From: Halomonas sp.
Lineage (GTDB): Bacteria; Pseudomonadota; Gammaproteobacteria; Pseudomonadales; Halomonadaceae
Direction: 5' to 3'
Assembly: GCA_003560175.1 (NCBI GenBank)
Contig: PWIZ01000209.1
Coordinates: forward strand, 1-22,104
DNA length: 22,104 bases
The notes under the pieces were generated by a model, which searched no databases, was not told where the DNA came from, and was given only the letters and a program-made list of their open reading frames with translations. Shown piece after piece: positions 14,229-22,052 of the stretch. Positions within the stretch are counted from its first letter, which is position 1. The number at the start of each line of letters is the position of its first letter. Position numbers and translations under genes: made by a program.

Positions 14229-14252
14229 GCCCTCCTCCCTTGGGAGGAGGGC
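14229..14252 (+). promoter_or_regulatory. 11-bp hairpin in the regulator leader hiding a ribosome-site-like sequence
   Basis: GCCCTCCTCCC (14229-14239) pairs perfectly with GGGAGGAGGGC (14242-14252), with a TT loop. It ends 17 bases before the regulator ATG. The right arm is a strong Shine-Dalgarno look-alike, while the likely working site (GGGAGAG, 14259-14265) is just outside the stem. There is no T-run. Confidence 0.45.
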
Positions 14253-14269
14253 CCTGACGGGAGAGAGCG

Positions 14270-14947
14270 ATGACGACCCTGATGGTCGCCGACGACCATC
14301 CGCTGTTCCGCGACGCCATCGGCGCGGTGATCGCGGCGGGCCTGCCAGGCACCCGGCTGCTGGAGGCCGACAGCCTGGCGCGGGCCATGCAGGAGGTCGA
14401 GCGCCATGAGGAGGTCCTCGATCTGCTGCTGCTGGACCTGAACCTGCCCGACGCAGAGGGCCTCGACGGGCTGAGTCGACTCAGGGACGCCTACCCCGCG
14501 CTGCCGGTGGCCATCCTCTCGGCGGAGCAGGACCGGCGCACGGTGTTGGCGGCCATCGAGATGGGCGCCGTGGGCTATATTCCAAAATCGACTCCCCGCG
14601 GCGACCTACTGGCGGCTCTGCGTCAGCTCCTCGGGGGGCAGCTCTACCTGCCGCCCCAGGTCATGCGCCGCCCTCCCCCCGCGCACCCGGCGCCGGCCGT
14701 CACCGCCGCCCCACCCGACTCTCGCCTGGCCCGCCTCACCGGCAAGCAACTCGAGGTGTTCGAACTGCTCAGCCGTGGTGCTTCCAACAAGGGAATCGCT
14801 CGGGAGCTGGACGTCGCCGAGACCACGGTAAAGACCCATGTCTCGGCCATCCTCCGAAAGCTGGGCGTGGCGAGCCGGGTCCAGGCGATACTGCTGGCCG
14901 GTGAGTTGGACCTGGCCCGCTACCGGGCCGACCGCCGCTCCGACTGA
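14270..14947 (+). CDS. erbR: LuxR/NarL-family response regulator, ErbR (AgmR) type
   Basis: This 225-residue regulator has a receiver domain with D8, D9 and phospho-acceptor D56 in [17 protein letters not shown], and K106 in [11 protein letters not shown] linker rich in Pro and Ala (about 124-150) and a LuxR-type helix-turn-helix (about 158-203: [45 protein letters not shown]) follow. The [15 protein letters not shown] and [16 protein letters not shown] stretches match Pseudomonas ErbR/AgmR, which activates ethanol-oxidation genes including exaC. The divergent exaC gene supports the same role. Its 3' end overlaps that of the opposing kinase gene by 28 bases. The cognate kinase may be that NahK-like protein, because P. 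aeruginosa has the two genes close together. Confidence 0.85.
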   Translation: MTTLMVADDHPLFRDAIGAVIAAGLPGTRLLEADSLARAMQEVERHEEVLDLLLLDLNLPDAEGLDGLSRLRDAYPALPVAILSAEQDRRTVLAAIEMGAVGYIPKSTPRGDLLAALRQLLGGQLYLPPQVMRRPPPAHPAPAVTAAPPDSRLARLTGKQLEVFELLSRGASNKGIARELDVAETTVKTHVSAILRKLGVASRVQAILLAGELDLARYRADRRSD

Positions 14948-16326
14948 GGCCCCAGTAGCGAGGTCAGCAGCAGGCGCAGGCGCAGCGGTTTGATCGGCTT
15001 GAGTAGGCAGTGATAGCCGGCCTGGCGTATCCGCGACTTCAATGCCGCGTCGTGGTTGGCGGTGATCACCACGACCGGCAGCCAGGGATAGGCCGCGCGC
15101 AGCCGGGCGGCGACCTCCAGCCCGTCGGGCTGCCCTTCTCCCAGGTGGTAGTCCACCAGCAGCACGGTGCCGGGCTCGGCGATACGCCGTTCGAGCTCGG
15201 ACGACGAGCCCACGGCCACCACCCGGCAACCCCAGCCCCCCAGCAGGGCCTCCATGCCCTCGCGGATCGCCGCATCGTTGTCCAGCACCCAGACAGCCTG
15301 ATCGATCAACGGCGGTCCGCTCGGCGCCGGGTCAAGGCGGCCAGGGGACGGCCGGGGCGCCGCGGCGTAGGGCACCATTACCGAGAACAGCGAGCCCCGC
15401 CCTGGCACCGAGACAAGCCCCAGGGGATGACCGAGCATCCCGCTGATGCGGTCGACGATGGCCAACCCCAGCCCTAGCCCTCGGTCCTCGCGCCCGTGGC
15501 CCGCCTCGAGGCGCCGGAACTCCTCGAAGATCTCACCCTGCTGCCCAGGCGCGATACCGGGCCCGGTATCGCCCACCAGAATCTCCAGCCCGCCCCGGCG
15601 ACGCCGACAGCCCAGCAGAATGCGGCCCCGTTCCGTATAGCGGATCGCGTTGCCCAGAAAGTTGCGCACCACCCGTGCCAACAGCGCCAGGTCGGTCTCG
15701 ACCACCGCTTGGGTCGGCACATGGTGGAAGTCCAGCCCCCTGACCGCGGCCATCTGGCGATACTCCTCCGCCATCACGCCGAGCAGCTCCTCGGCGGGAA
15801 AGGGGGCGATATCGGGCCTGAGCACCCCGGCATCGAGCCGCGAAATATCCACCAGGCTGCCGATCAGCGCCTCGACGTCCTTGAGCGAGCGCCCGATATT
15901 GGCGACCAGGCGCCGGGCGCCATCCGGCAGCGGCTGCTCCTCCAGGGCGCTGGAGAACAGCCGCGCCGCGTTCAACGGCTGGAGCAGGTCATGGCTCACC
16001 GCGGCGAGAAACCGGGTCTTGGAGAGGTTGGCCGCCTCGGCCTCCGCCTTGGCCCGGTGCAGTTCGCCCAGGGTGCGTTGCAGGGTCTCGGTACGCTCAC
16101 GGACCTGCTCCGCCAGAAGCACCGAGTGCTCGAAGGCCGCATAGGGCGCCCCACCGGGCACGCCGCTGGACTCCACCCGCTCGATCAATGCACCACAGAT
16201 GCGCCTCAGCCGGGCATTCTCCTCGGCCAGAACCACCGCGCGGGCCTCGGGCGCCTCAGGCAGCCCCGCCGGATCGAGCGGTGCCAATGGCCACCCCGGT
16301 GAAGGTCTGGTTGATGTGCATGCCAT
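14920..16326 (-). CDS. Soluble hybrid histidine kinase, NahK/ErcS'-like
   Basis: I take ATG 16326 because GGGGAG lies seven bases upstream; it gives 468 residues and a 71-base overlap with nosP. An ATG at 16356 would enlarge the overlap, and a TTG at 16287 would shrink it. Features in order: a coiled-coil lead-in (VVLAEENARLRRICGALIERVE and EQVRERTETLQRTLGELHRAKAEAEAAN), H-box FLAAVSHDLLQPLNAARLFSSAL with H112, the N-box RNFLGNAIRYTERG, VGDTGPGI and GLGLGLAIV in the ATPase, and a C-terminal receiver with D392 (LLVDYHL) and LLKPIKP. There is no membrane helix or PAS domain. The HDLLQPLNAARLF form is typical of NahK-type kinases that are inhibited by NO-bound NosP and feed an Hpt protein. The adjacent FIST gene fits exactly. 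Confidence 0.85.
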   Translation of the reverse strand: MACTSTRPSPGWPLAPLDPAGLPEAPEARAVVLAEENARLRRICGALIERVESSGVPGGAPYAAFEHSVLLAEQVRERTETLQRTLGELHRAKAEAEAANLSKTRFLAAVSHDLLQPLNAARLFSSALEEQPLPDGARRLVANIGRSLKDVEALIGSLVDISRLDAGVLRPDIAPFPAEELLGVMAEEYRQMAAVRGLDFHHVPTQAVVETDLALLARVVRNFLGNAIRYTERGRILLGCRRRRGGLEILVGDTGPGIAPGQQGEIFEEFRRLEAGHGREDRGLGLGLAIVDRISGMLGHPLGLVSVPGRGSLFSVMVPYAAAPRPSPGRLDPAPSGPPLIDQAVWVLDNDAAIREGMEALLGGWGCRVVAVGSSSELERRIAEPGTVLLVDYHLGEGQPDGLEVAARLRAAYPWLPVVVITANHDAALKSRIRQAGYHCLLKPIKPLRLRLLLTSLLGPQSERRSAR

Positions 16327-17449
16327 GGTACTGCTCCCCATAGGTATTGAAGCCAACCACCCGGCTACGGCTCAGCAGGTCAGAGACCGCCGCATCTTTG
16401 CCCAGCACCTCCAGCTCCAGGCGCCTCAGGAAGCAGTCGCAGCCGATGACCAGCTCGTGGGAGCCCAGGCGCTGTTCGAGGCCCCTCAGCGTCTTCACCA
16501 GCTCCCCCAGGATCGGTGCGGGCGCCATGGCCGTGAGCACGATGCCGTTCTCCACAGCGCAGTAGAAACTCAGGCTGCCATCCTCGTTGGCACGCTGGAT
16601 GGAGCGCACGTAGTAGTGATCGCCGATGCGCACCGCCAGCGGATGCCGGGCGAACAGCTCGGGGCCCAGTCCCTCCACCGGTTGCCCCACCAGCGCCGCA
16701 TAGGCCTCCACGGCAGATACCGCATTGAGCTCCAGCACCCGTCGCGACTCCCGATCGACGGCGGTGACCACCAACTTTTCATGTCGGGGCCGTAGGTGGT
16801 GGGTGGAGAAGACCTCGAAGGGTAGCGGCGTATTGACCATCAGCACCACCGCCGCCTCGGTGTGGAAACGCCCGTGGCAGAAGACGTGGGTGCGGGCGAG
16901 GCGATTATCGTCCCCGGCCGAGCCGCCGAAGCTAGGAATGCTGCCCAGTGCGGCATCGAGGGTTGCGATCACGCTCTCCTCGCTGCTCGAGAGGCCATCG
17001 AGCAGGGTCACCACGAAGCTGTTGTCCGCCAGGGGCGCCAGGGCCCTCTCGCGGCAGCGGCCGAGCAGGTCATCCACCAGGCCCTGGGCACAGGGCAGGT
17101 CGAAGGCATCGAGCGACTCCACCAGCGCCGGTGCCAGTTCGAAGTGACGGCGGTCGAAGCCGATTGCCACGATGCTGCCCCGGGCATAGCCCGCCGGGGT
17201 GATCTCCCCGGCCGAGGTGCAACCCGCCACCGGGATGTCGGCGAAGACCTCGTTGAGGGCGCGAGACAGTGCCTCCAGAGGATATTCGACGCTGCAGAAG
17301 AAGAGCACGAAACCCAGCGATGCATGGCACAGGCCGGAGGCGAGTTCAGCAACGGCCTCGTCCGGGTCGAACCGATGGCTGACAGCGGTGCGCAACGGGG
17401 ACGCCCCGGCAGGTGCCGGTACCTGGGGAAGGCTCGAGGCATCTGGCAT
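16256..17449 (-). CDS. FIST-domain sensor protein, NosP-like
   Basis: This 397-residue soluble protein starts at an ATG with GGAGGT upstream. FIST_N (about residues 35-215) contains VAGCTSAGEITPAGYARGSIVAIGF and FGGSAGDDN. FIST_C (about 225-385) ends with GFNTYGEQYHGMHINQTFTGVAIG, the characteristic closing motif. FIST proteins next to NahK-like kinases are NosP: haem-binding nitric oxide sensors that regulate the kinase and so biofilm or c-di-GMP output. Here the kinase gene overlaps its 3' end, the usual gene order. Haem binding is inferred from family and context. A FIST protein sensing another small ligand is the alternative. Confidence 0.85.
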   Translation of the reverse strand: MPDASSLPQVPAPAGASPLRTAVSHRFDPDEAVAELASGLCHASLGFVLFFCSVEYPLEALSRALNEVFADIPVAGCTSAGEITPAGYARGSIVAIGFDRRHFELAPALVESLDAFDLPCAQGLVDDLLGRCRERALAPLADNSFVVTLLDGLSSSEESVIATLDAALGSIPSFGGSAGDDNRLARTHVFCHGRFHTEAAVVLMVNTPLPFEVFSTHHLRPRHEKLVVTAVDRESRRVLELNAVSAVEAYAALVGQPVEGLGPELFARHPLAVRIGDHYYVRSIQRANEDGSLSFYCAVENGIVLTAMAPAPILGELVKTLRGLEQRLGSHELVIGCDCFLRRLELEVLGKDAAVSDLLSRSRVVGFNTYGEQYHGMHINQTFTGVAIGTARSGGAA

Positions 17450-17478
17450 CGCGGACCTCCGACTTTAACGTTCGCCCC

Positions 17479-17508
17479 AGTGTAGGCCGGCCGGAAGATG
17501 CATCACAA
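17479..17508 (-). promoter_or_regulatory. Candidate promoter for nosP-nahK
   Basis: On the minus strand TTGTGA (17508-17503), 18 bases, TACACT (17484-17479), ending 29 bases before the nosP ATG. Both boxes match the sigma-70 consensus at four of six positions. It would let nosP-nahK be expressed separately from the upstream Hpt gene. Confidence 0.35.
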
Positions 17509-17517
17509 ACGATCATC

Positions 17518-17883
17518 TCAGAGGGCCGACGGAGCCCGCCAGGCCTCCAGGGCGGCCAGGGTGGCCGCCACACAGGACGAGAGCTTGTTCATCAGGGCGC
17601 TGGCCGCCGGCTTGTCCCCCTCGCCGACCAGGCGTTCGAGCCGGGCTGCGAGCCCGGCCACCTTGACGGCGCCCAGGCTCGACGACTCCCCCTTGAGCTG
17701 GTGCGCCGTGTGGCGAGCCTCCTGCAGATCACCCTCGTCGAGGGCGCACACCAGGCTGGCCAGACGAGACTCGGCCTGGCCGCCGAAGAGATCGACCAGC
17801 GAAGCGAGCCCCTCCTGGCCCAAAGAGTCGCGCAGGGCCTGCAGCGTCAGCGTGTCGAGCAGACTATCGCGCCCGGCCGACAC
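17518..17883 (-). CDS. Histidine phosphotransfer (Hpt) protein, in frame with the upstream kinase
   Basis: If translated separately it starts at GTG 17883 (MSAGRDSLLD, 121 residues), with no clear ribosome site. Helical Hpt domain with the phospho-histidine H61 in ARHTAHQLKGESSSLGAVKVAGLAARLE. It would pass phosphate between a receiver and a downstream regulator. The upstream hybrid kinase ends with TAG at 17904-17902; seven codons later, in the same frame, comes this GTG. The pair therefore looks like one HK-receiver-Hpt protein interrupted by a single amber codon. It also lies directly before nosP-nahK, and NahK-type kinases need an Hpt partner. Confidence 0.8.
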   Translation of the reverse strand: MSAGRDSLLDTLTLQALRDSLGQEGLASLVDLFGGQAESRLASLVCALDEGDLQEARHTAHQLKGESSSLGAVKVAGLAARLERLVGEGDKPAASALMNKLSSCVAATLAALEAWRAPSAL

Positions 17884-17901
17884 CGGCGCGACGGTCGTGC
17901 G

Positions 17902-19695
17902 CTACATCGCAGTCCCATTGGCCAGGTAGCGAAACAGCGCCTCCAGCAGCAGTTCCTGGCGCAGCGGCTTGGTCAGGTAGCCGTTCATGCCGGCGGCCAG
18001 GCAGCGGGCCCGCTCGCCCCCGGGACCACCGGCGGTCATCGCCACGATGGGCACGCCCGCCGCCCAGCCGTGTCGAGCGCGCAGTCGGCGGGTCACCTCC
18101 AGGCCGTCCATGTCCGGCATCTGGATATCCATGAAGATCAAATCGAAACGGCCGGCCGCCACCAGCTGTAGTGCGGCCGCACCGGATCCGGCGATGGTGA
18201 CTCGGCAACCGAGACGCTCCAGCATGGCCCTGGCAACCTGCTGGTTGATGAGGTTGTCCTCCACTACCAACAGATGGACCCCGTGCAGATCCGCCCGACG
18301 CGAACCCCTCACCGCCGGCAGCGCGGCCGGGCTGGGCCCCTCGATGGTCGTCAGCGGCAGCACGAACCAGAAGCGGCTGCCTACCTCGGGCTCGCTGGCC
18401 ACCTCGATGCGCCCGCCCATTGCCTCCACCAGCCGGCGGCAAATTGCCAGACCCAACCCGGTACCCCCAAAGCGCCGCGCAGTCGAGGCATCGCCCTGCC
18501 GGAAGGGCTCGAAGATCCGCGGGAGCTGTTCGGGGGCGATGCCGCAACCGGTATCCACCACCTCGAAGCGAAGTCCGCCGCCCCCTTCCGGTCGCACCTC
18601 CAGGCGAATCTCACCCTGTTCGGTGAACTTCACCGCATTGGAGACCAGATTGATCAGCACCTGACGCAGGCGCCCCGGGTCAGCCAGCACCCGCTCCGGG
18701 AGTTGCGGATCGAGGCGCGTCAGCAGCGCCACACCGCGCGCCTCGGCGCGCGGCGCGAGCAGCGCCACCACGCCATCGACCAGCTCATCCAGCGCCAGGG
18801 CACTTTGCTCCAGTTCGAGACGCCCGGCCTCGATCTTGGAAAAATCCAGCAGGTCGTTGATCAGCTCCAGCAACAGCCCGGCGCTGTCGTGAATGGTGGC
18901 CGCGCAATGACGCACCGACTCCTCGAGCCGATGCTCCAGCAGCACATCACTCATGCCGATGACACCGTTGAGCGGGGTGCGAATCTCGTGGCTGACGGTG
19001 GCCAGGAACTCCGATTTGGCCTGGTTGGCCGACTCTGCCTGTCGGGCGGTCGCCTCCAACTCTCGACTCAACGTTTCCAGGTCACGACGCGCCGCGGCGT
19101 TATCCCGGGCCTCGCGAAACAGGATGAGCGCGACCAGCATGGCCGACAGGCTCATCGCCAGGATCAATAACAGCAGCAGAGCATAGAGCCGCTGCAGCTG
19201 GCCACGCTCGCGGGTAGCGGTCTCGGCCAGGTGGCCATTGATGGCGATCACCAGCCGCTCGGTGCGATTACCCAGGATATCGAGGTGACGGTCCAGGGCA
19301 TTGCGGGCACCCTCCTGCAGCGCCTCGAGTGCCTGGATCATGCGGTCAAGCTCCTCGATGCGCTGCTCGATCTCGTCCAGCAGGGCGCTGGCGTCAGGAA
19401 TCGAGGCCAGCAGGTCGCTGATATCACCACCGCCGCGCATCAGGTTCAATCGGCTGTAGAAGAGCTCGAAGCGCAGCGTTAACCCCCCATGATCGGATTC
19501 CGGCTGCGCCAGGTAGTTGCGCAGCTGGACCACATCGCGGTCGAGTTTGTAAGCGTGCCAGGAGGTGTCCCCGCCCACGCTCTGGGCCAGGCTGTCCTGG
19601 CGCAAAGCCACCAGCCCTACCACGACCAGCGCCGCCGCCAGCAGCACCAGCGCGCTGACGGCGCCAAGCTTGACTCGCAGAGGCAGGCGCAGCAT
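17902..19695 (-). CDS. Membrane hybrid sensor histidine kinase (HK-receiver)
   Basis: The ATG at 19695 has AGGAG upstream. The 597 residues comprise membrane helix 1 (about 11-31), an all-helical periplasmic sensor region (about 32-170, with [16 protein letters not shown]), membrane helix 2 (about 171-193), a coiled coil, the H-box [21 protein letters not shown] with H236, N-box [27 protein letters not shown], the G-box [20 protein letters not shown], and a receiver with D523 in [16 protein letters not shown] and K576 in NGYLTKPL. Kinases with this layout usually end in an Hpt domain; here the Hpt coding sequence follows after one in-frame TAG. The exported SUOX-fold protein encoded 24 bases upstream may be its periplasmic partner. 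Confidence 0.88.
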   Translation of the reverse strand: MLRLPLRVKLGAVSALVLLAAALVVVGLVALRQDSLAQSVGGDTSWHAYKLDRDVVQLRNYLAQPESDHGGLTLRFELFYSRLNLMRGGGDISDLLASIPDASALLDEIEQRIEELDRMIQALEALQEGARNALDRHLDILGNRTERLVIAINGHLAETATRERGQLQRLYALLLLLILAMSLSAMLVALILFREARDNAAARRDLETLSRELEATARQAESANQAKSEFLATVSHEIRTPLNGVIGMSDVLLEHRLEESVRHCAATIHDSAGLLLELINDLLDFSKIEAGRLELEQSALALDELVDGVVALLAPRAEARGVALLTRLDPQLPERVLADPGRLRQVLINLVSNAVKFTEQGEIRLEVRPEGGGGLRFEVVDTGCGIAPEQLPRIFEPFRQGDASTARRFGGTGLGLAICRRLVEAMGGRIEVASEPEVGSRFWFVLPLTTIEGPSPAALPAVRGSRRADLHGVHLLVVEDNLINQQVARAMLERLGCRVTIAGSGAAALQLVAAGRFDLIFMDIQMPDMDGLEVTRRLRARHGWAAGVPIVAMTAGGPGGERARCLAAGMNGYLTKPLRQELLLEALFRYLANGTAM

Positions 19696-19719
19696 GGGAC
19701 GCTCCTGATAGCGGCCCCC

Positions 19720-20235
19720 TCAGGGGGCGTGAATATGCACGACGTGCCACACCGAGCGGAAACGCACGGACTCGTTGAGCAGTTCCGGATGGTCGTCGAA
19801 GGGATAGAGCACGAACAGCGGGCCAAACTCGCGAATCTGGACCGGCGAGCCGTTGCGGCTCATCGCCAGGATGACGTCGTAGTCGTGCAGTTCGGCAAGG
19901 GGGAGCTCCGCTTCGTAGTCGTTCAGCGCCCTGACCCGAACGCTATCGCTGCGGACCCCGGCCGCCGCTAACACTTCCCGCAGCAGTGGACCCTCATAAC
20001 GGCCGCGGTCGGAGTGCCAAGGGGTGCGGGTCTCGATCTCGGTGGGAGCGATGGCCATCAGCATCTCACGGTCAAACCTGGCTTGGTCGTCCACGTTGGG
20101 GAAGTCGATGTTGCCGCTGATGGTCAACAGAACCTCGCCGCTCGGCACCGGCAGCGACTGCTCGGCGACAGCCGACAGCGGCAGCCATGGGAGAGAAGCA
20201 AGGGCGAACAGAAAAGGCAGGATGAGTTGGCGCAT
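19720..20235 (-). CDS. Exported SUOX-fold (molybdopterin oxidoreductase-like) protein without cysteine
   Basis: ATG 20235 opens a signal peptide (MRQLILPFLFALASLPWLPLSAVA, cut before EQS). A GTG 36 bases upstream is less likely, as it would add a charged lead; neither has a strong ribosome site. The 171-residue protein shows the features of small SUOX-fold proteins annotated as molybdopterin-dependent oxidoreductases: VLLTISGNI, TRTPWHSDRGRYEGPLLREVLAAAGV, VRALNDYEAELPLAEL, and FGPLFVLYPFDDHPEL. Sulfite-oxidase enzymes bind molybdenum through a cysteine; this protein has no cysteine at all, so catalysis is unlikely. A periplasmic ligand-binding role feeding the adjacent membrane kinase is my inference. 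Its stop lies 24 bases before the kinase start, so the two are probably one operon. Confidence 0.8.
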   Translation of the reverse strand: MRQLILPFLFALASLPWLPLSAVAEQSLPVPSGEVLLTISGNIDFPNVDDQARFDREMLMAIAPTEIETRTPWHSDRGRYEGPLLREVLAAAGVRSDSVRVRALNDYEAELPLAELHDYDVILAMSRNGSPVQIREFGPLFVLYPFDDHPELLNESVRFRSVWHVVHIHAP

Positions 20236-20321
20236 GGGGGCAACCCTGTGATCAGAATCATGGTTGCGCACGAGCCTACCCGATCACGCGACAAAGATCA
20301 GTTAGGAAATGTGCTATAGCC

Positions 20322-20333
20322 GACAGCGCTGTC
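20322..20333. promoter_or_regulatory. Perfect 12-bp palindrome GACAGCGCTGTC
   Basis: It lies between the end of the LprI-like gene and the start of the SUOX-fold gene, about 90 bases upstream of the latter. It could be an operator for the signalling operon, or chance. Confidence 0.25.
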
Positions 20334-20335
20334 CA

Positions 20336-20818
20336 TCATGGCGCCTCCCGGGTCGGCTCCGGCAGGCGCTCCTCAAGGCCATCCAGCAGCCGCTGCAAAT
20401 AGCGGGCACGTTGCTTCCACACCGCATTACGGTGCAGCTGGCGCGACAGCGGCAGCAGGTCAGGGTCACCCAGCCCCGCCTCGGAAAGCTGGCCATGATA
20501 GGTCTCCACCAGCGCCAGGTCGGCCGTTCGGGCCTGCTCCCAGGCGGCCCGCGAGGTCTCCAGGGCCAGGCGCGCCTCCCGCCCGAGCACCTTGTCGAGC
20601 CGTGCGCCGAGGCGCTCGACCTCCTCCTCCCAGCGAGTCTCGGCATTCACCGCGCAGACCAAGGCGGGTGCGGGCTGCCACTGGGCATCCGCCAGGCAGG
20701 CATCGAGCTCATGGGCGATGACATGGCCACCATCCGCAAGTGTGAGGGGCTGGGCGTGGAGAGGCATCAGGGGAAGCAGCATGGGCAGCAGGTAGGCAAG
20801 CGGGCGCAGTGTGGGCAT
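20336..20818 (-). CDS. Exported LprI/DUF1311-like protein
   Basis: ATG 20818 has AGGTGATG upstream and opens a signal peptide (MPTLRPLAYLLPMLLPLMPLHA). The mature protein is helical, with two cysteines (C41, C55) likely to form a disulfide, and the repeated E-x-R-W-E-E-E / L-x3-L-D pattern plus SRAAWEQARTADL (about residues 89-101), which resembles the LprI (DUF1311) family. Some LprI proteins inhibit lysozyme; others are of unknown function. It is 160 residues long, and the C-terminal arm (about 125-155) is Arg and Leu rich. It stands between DUF2189 and the signalling operon, about 100 bases from each. The family assignment is moderate. Confidence 0.65.
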   Translation of the reverse strand: MPTLRPLAYLLPMLLPLMPLHAQPLTLADGGHVIAHELDACLADAQWQPAPALVCAVNAETRWEEEVERLGARLDKVLGREARLALETSRAAWEQARTADLALVETYHGQLSEAGLGDPDLLPLSRQLHRNAVWKQRARYLQRLLDGLEERLPEPTREAP

Positions 20819-20863
20819 GGCAGCATCACCTGGCGGGCGCTGGCCCCGGGCCAGCAATGGAAA

Positions 20864-20881
20864 GGGGGCGTCAACGCCCCC
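20864..20881 (-). terminator. Hairpin after the DUF2189 gene
   Basis: GGGGGCGT (20864-20871) and ACGCCCCC (20874-20881) form an 8-bp stem with a 2-base loop; reading leftward it is followed by TTT. It probably separates the DUF2189 and LprI-like genes. A second stem, GCTGGCC/GGCCAGC, follows at about 20839-20855. Confidence 0.5.
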
Positions 20882-20923
20882 CAGCATAGTGGCCTGGCCC
20901 CGGCGGTGCGAGGCGAACGGATA

Positions 20924-21751
20924 TCAACCGCTCAGTGACTCGTCATCGTCGAGAATTTCGACACGCACCAGATCCTCGTAGGCATGCCAACTGGCATGGC
21001 CCAGTACGGGCAGGATAAGCGCAAGACCGATGTAGAAGGTCATCACCCCCACCAGCACGCAGCCGGTCAGAATGGCCGCCCAAAGCAGCATCGGGCGGAA
21101 GTTGCGGGCCACGGAGCGCACGCTGGCCTCGATCCCCTCCATGAAGGTGAGGTCGTGGTGCATCAGGGTGGGAATGGCCACCGCGCTGATGGCGAAAGCC
21201 CCGAAGGCCAGGATGCCGCCCATTATCGTCCCTACTGAGATCATGCCCAGCCCTTGGGGGGTAGTCAGCAGGGCCGAGTAGAGCGCCGCCGGGCTGGGCA
21301 CCTCGAAACCGAAGAATAGCGCAAACAGCAAGGTCGCCAGCCGGATCCAGGCAAGGAAGAAGATCATCATCATCACGCCCATCATGGCGAGCTGGCCGGC
21401 ATGGGGCCGCCAGGCGCCGAAGGCGTCCCCCAGGTGAGGGGCACGGTTGGCCTCCAGGGCGCGGCTGACGCCGTAGGAACCTACTGCCACCAGCGGGCCC
21501 ATGAACATGAAGCCTGCCACCATGGGCAGCAGCCAGTGCCACAGCCCCAGGGTAATGGCCCCTGCGGTAATGGCAATGCTCAGACCCACCCAGAACATGC
21601 CGTACGCGAGACTCACCGCCGTGGCCTGGCGAAAGTCCTCGATGCCGGCCGCTAGCCAAACCCTCGGCCGATCCATGCCCACCGGGTTGATGGTGATCTT
21701 GACCCTGGGCGCTGCAGCCTTGTCATTCGCTCTTGTTGTTGCCGCGTTCAT
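20924..21751 (-). CDS. DUF2189-family membrane protein
   Basis: ATG 21751 has GGGGTGA upstream; the frame is open further, but that extension would include the -10 region. The 275-residue protein has a short charged N-terminus, then six or so membrane helices, starting with AVSLAYGMFWVGLSIAITAGAITLGLWHWLLPMVAGFMFMGPLVAVGSYGVSRALE. The FMGPL, AIPTLMHHDLTFMEGIEASVRSVARNFRPMLLWAAI and LGHASWHAYEDLV stretches are typical of DUF2189, a family often found near cytochrome oxidase genes, with no known reaction. Length is normal. An Fnr/Anr-type site upstream suggests control by oxygen or NO. Confidence 0.85.
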   Translation of the reverse strand: MNAATTRANDKAAAPRVKITINPVGMDRPRVWLAAGIEDFRQATAVSLAYGMFWVGLSIAITAGAITLGLWHWLLPMVAGFMFMGPLVAVGSYGVSRALEANRAPHLGDAFGAWRPHAGQLAMMGVMMMIFFLAWIRLATLLFALFFGFEVPSPAALYSALLTTPQGLGMISVGTIMGGILAFGAFAISAVAIPTLMHHDLTFMEGIEASVRSVARNFRPMLLWAAILTGCVLVGVMTFYIGLALILPVLGHASWHAYEDLVRVEILDDDESLSG

Positions 21752-21831
21752 GCTGTCACCCCTGTTGCGCCTTGTAATGCCCGCCTGGGGCGGACCAATC
21801 CCGACACCGGCTAACGCCTTAATGTCGGCTT

Positions 21832-21871
21832 CATCTATTAACTTAGATTTAATGTAGTTGACCCGAGTCAA
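21832..21871 (-). promoter_or_regulatory. Fnr/Anr-type site and -10 box for the DUF2189 gene
   Basis: TTGAC-CCGA-GTCAA at 21858-21871 is a perfect 5-4-5 palindrome of the Fnr/Anr/Dnr kind. On the minus strand TAATAG (21840-21835) or TAGATG (21837-21832) is a suitable -10, placing the site centre about 36-40 bases before the start, the usual class II activator position. Confidence 0.6.
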
Positions 21872-21990
21872 TATTGCAGCCCTTCGCTGACACGGCTTTC
21901 CACGCTTTCACCACGCGCCATACATGAGCCGATCACGAATGTCGTAAGTCAGCGTCGCCTGATTCCCGGTTGCCGCCTCAAGAACGCAGA
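21872..21990. other. Intergenic stretch with no recognised feature
   Basis: Between the Fnr-type site and the right-hand hairpin I see no credible coding frame, repeat or RNA gene. The whole gene-free stretch from 21752 to 22052 is explained only by the DUF2189 promoter and the terminator at 21991-22014. Confidence 0.5.
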
Positions 21991-22014
21991 AGCCCCGGCC
22001 AGTTGGCCGGGGCT
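21991..22014 (-). terminator. 10-bp hairpin after the universal stress protein gene
   Basis: AGCCCCGGCC (21991-22000), loop AGTT, GGCCGGGGCT (22005-22014). It sits 39 bases past the stop of the leftward gene at the window edge. No long T-run follows on either strand. Confidence 0.6.
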
Positions 22015-22052
22015 CTTAGGGTTGTGGCGAACCTGGTGGCCGCCTGACGAAC

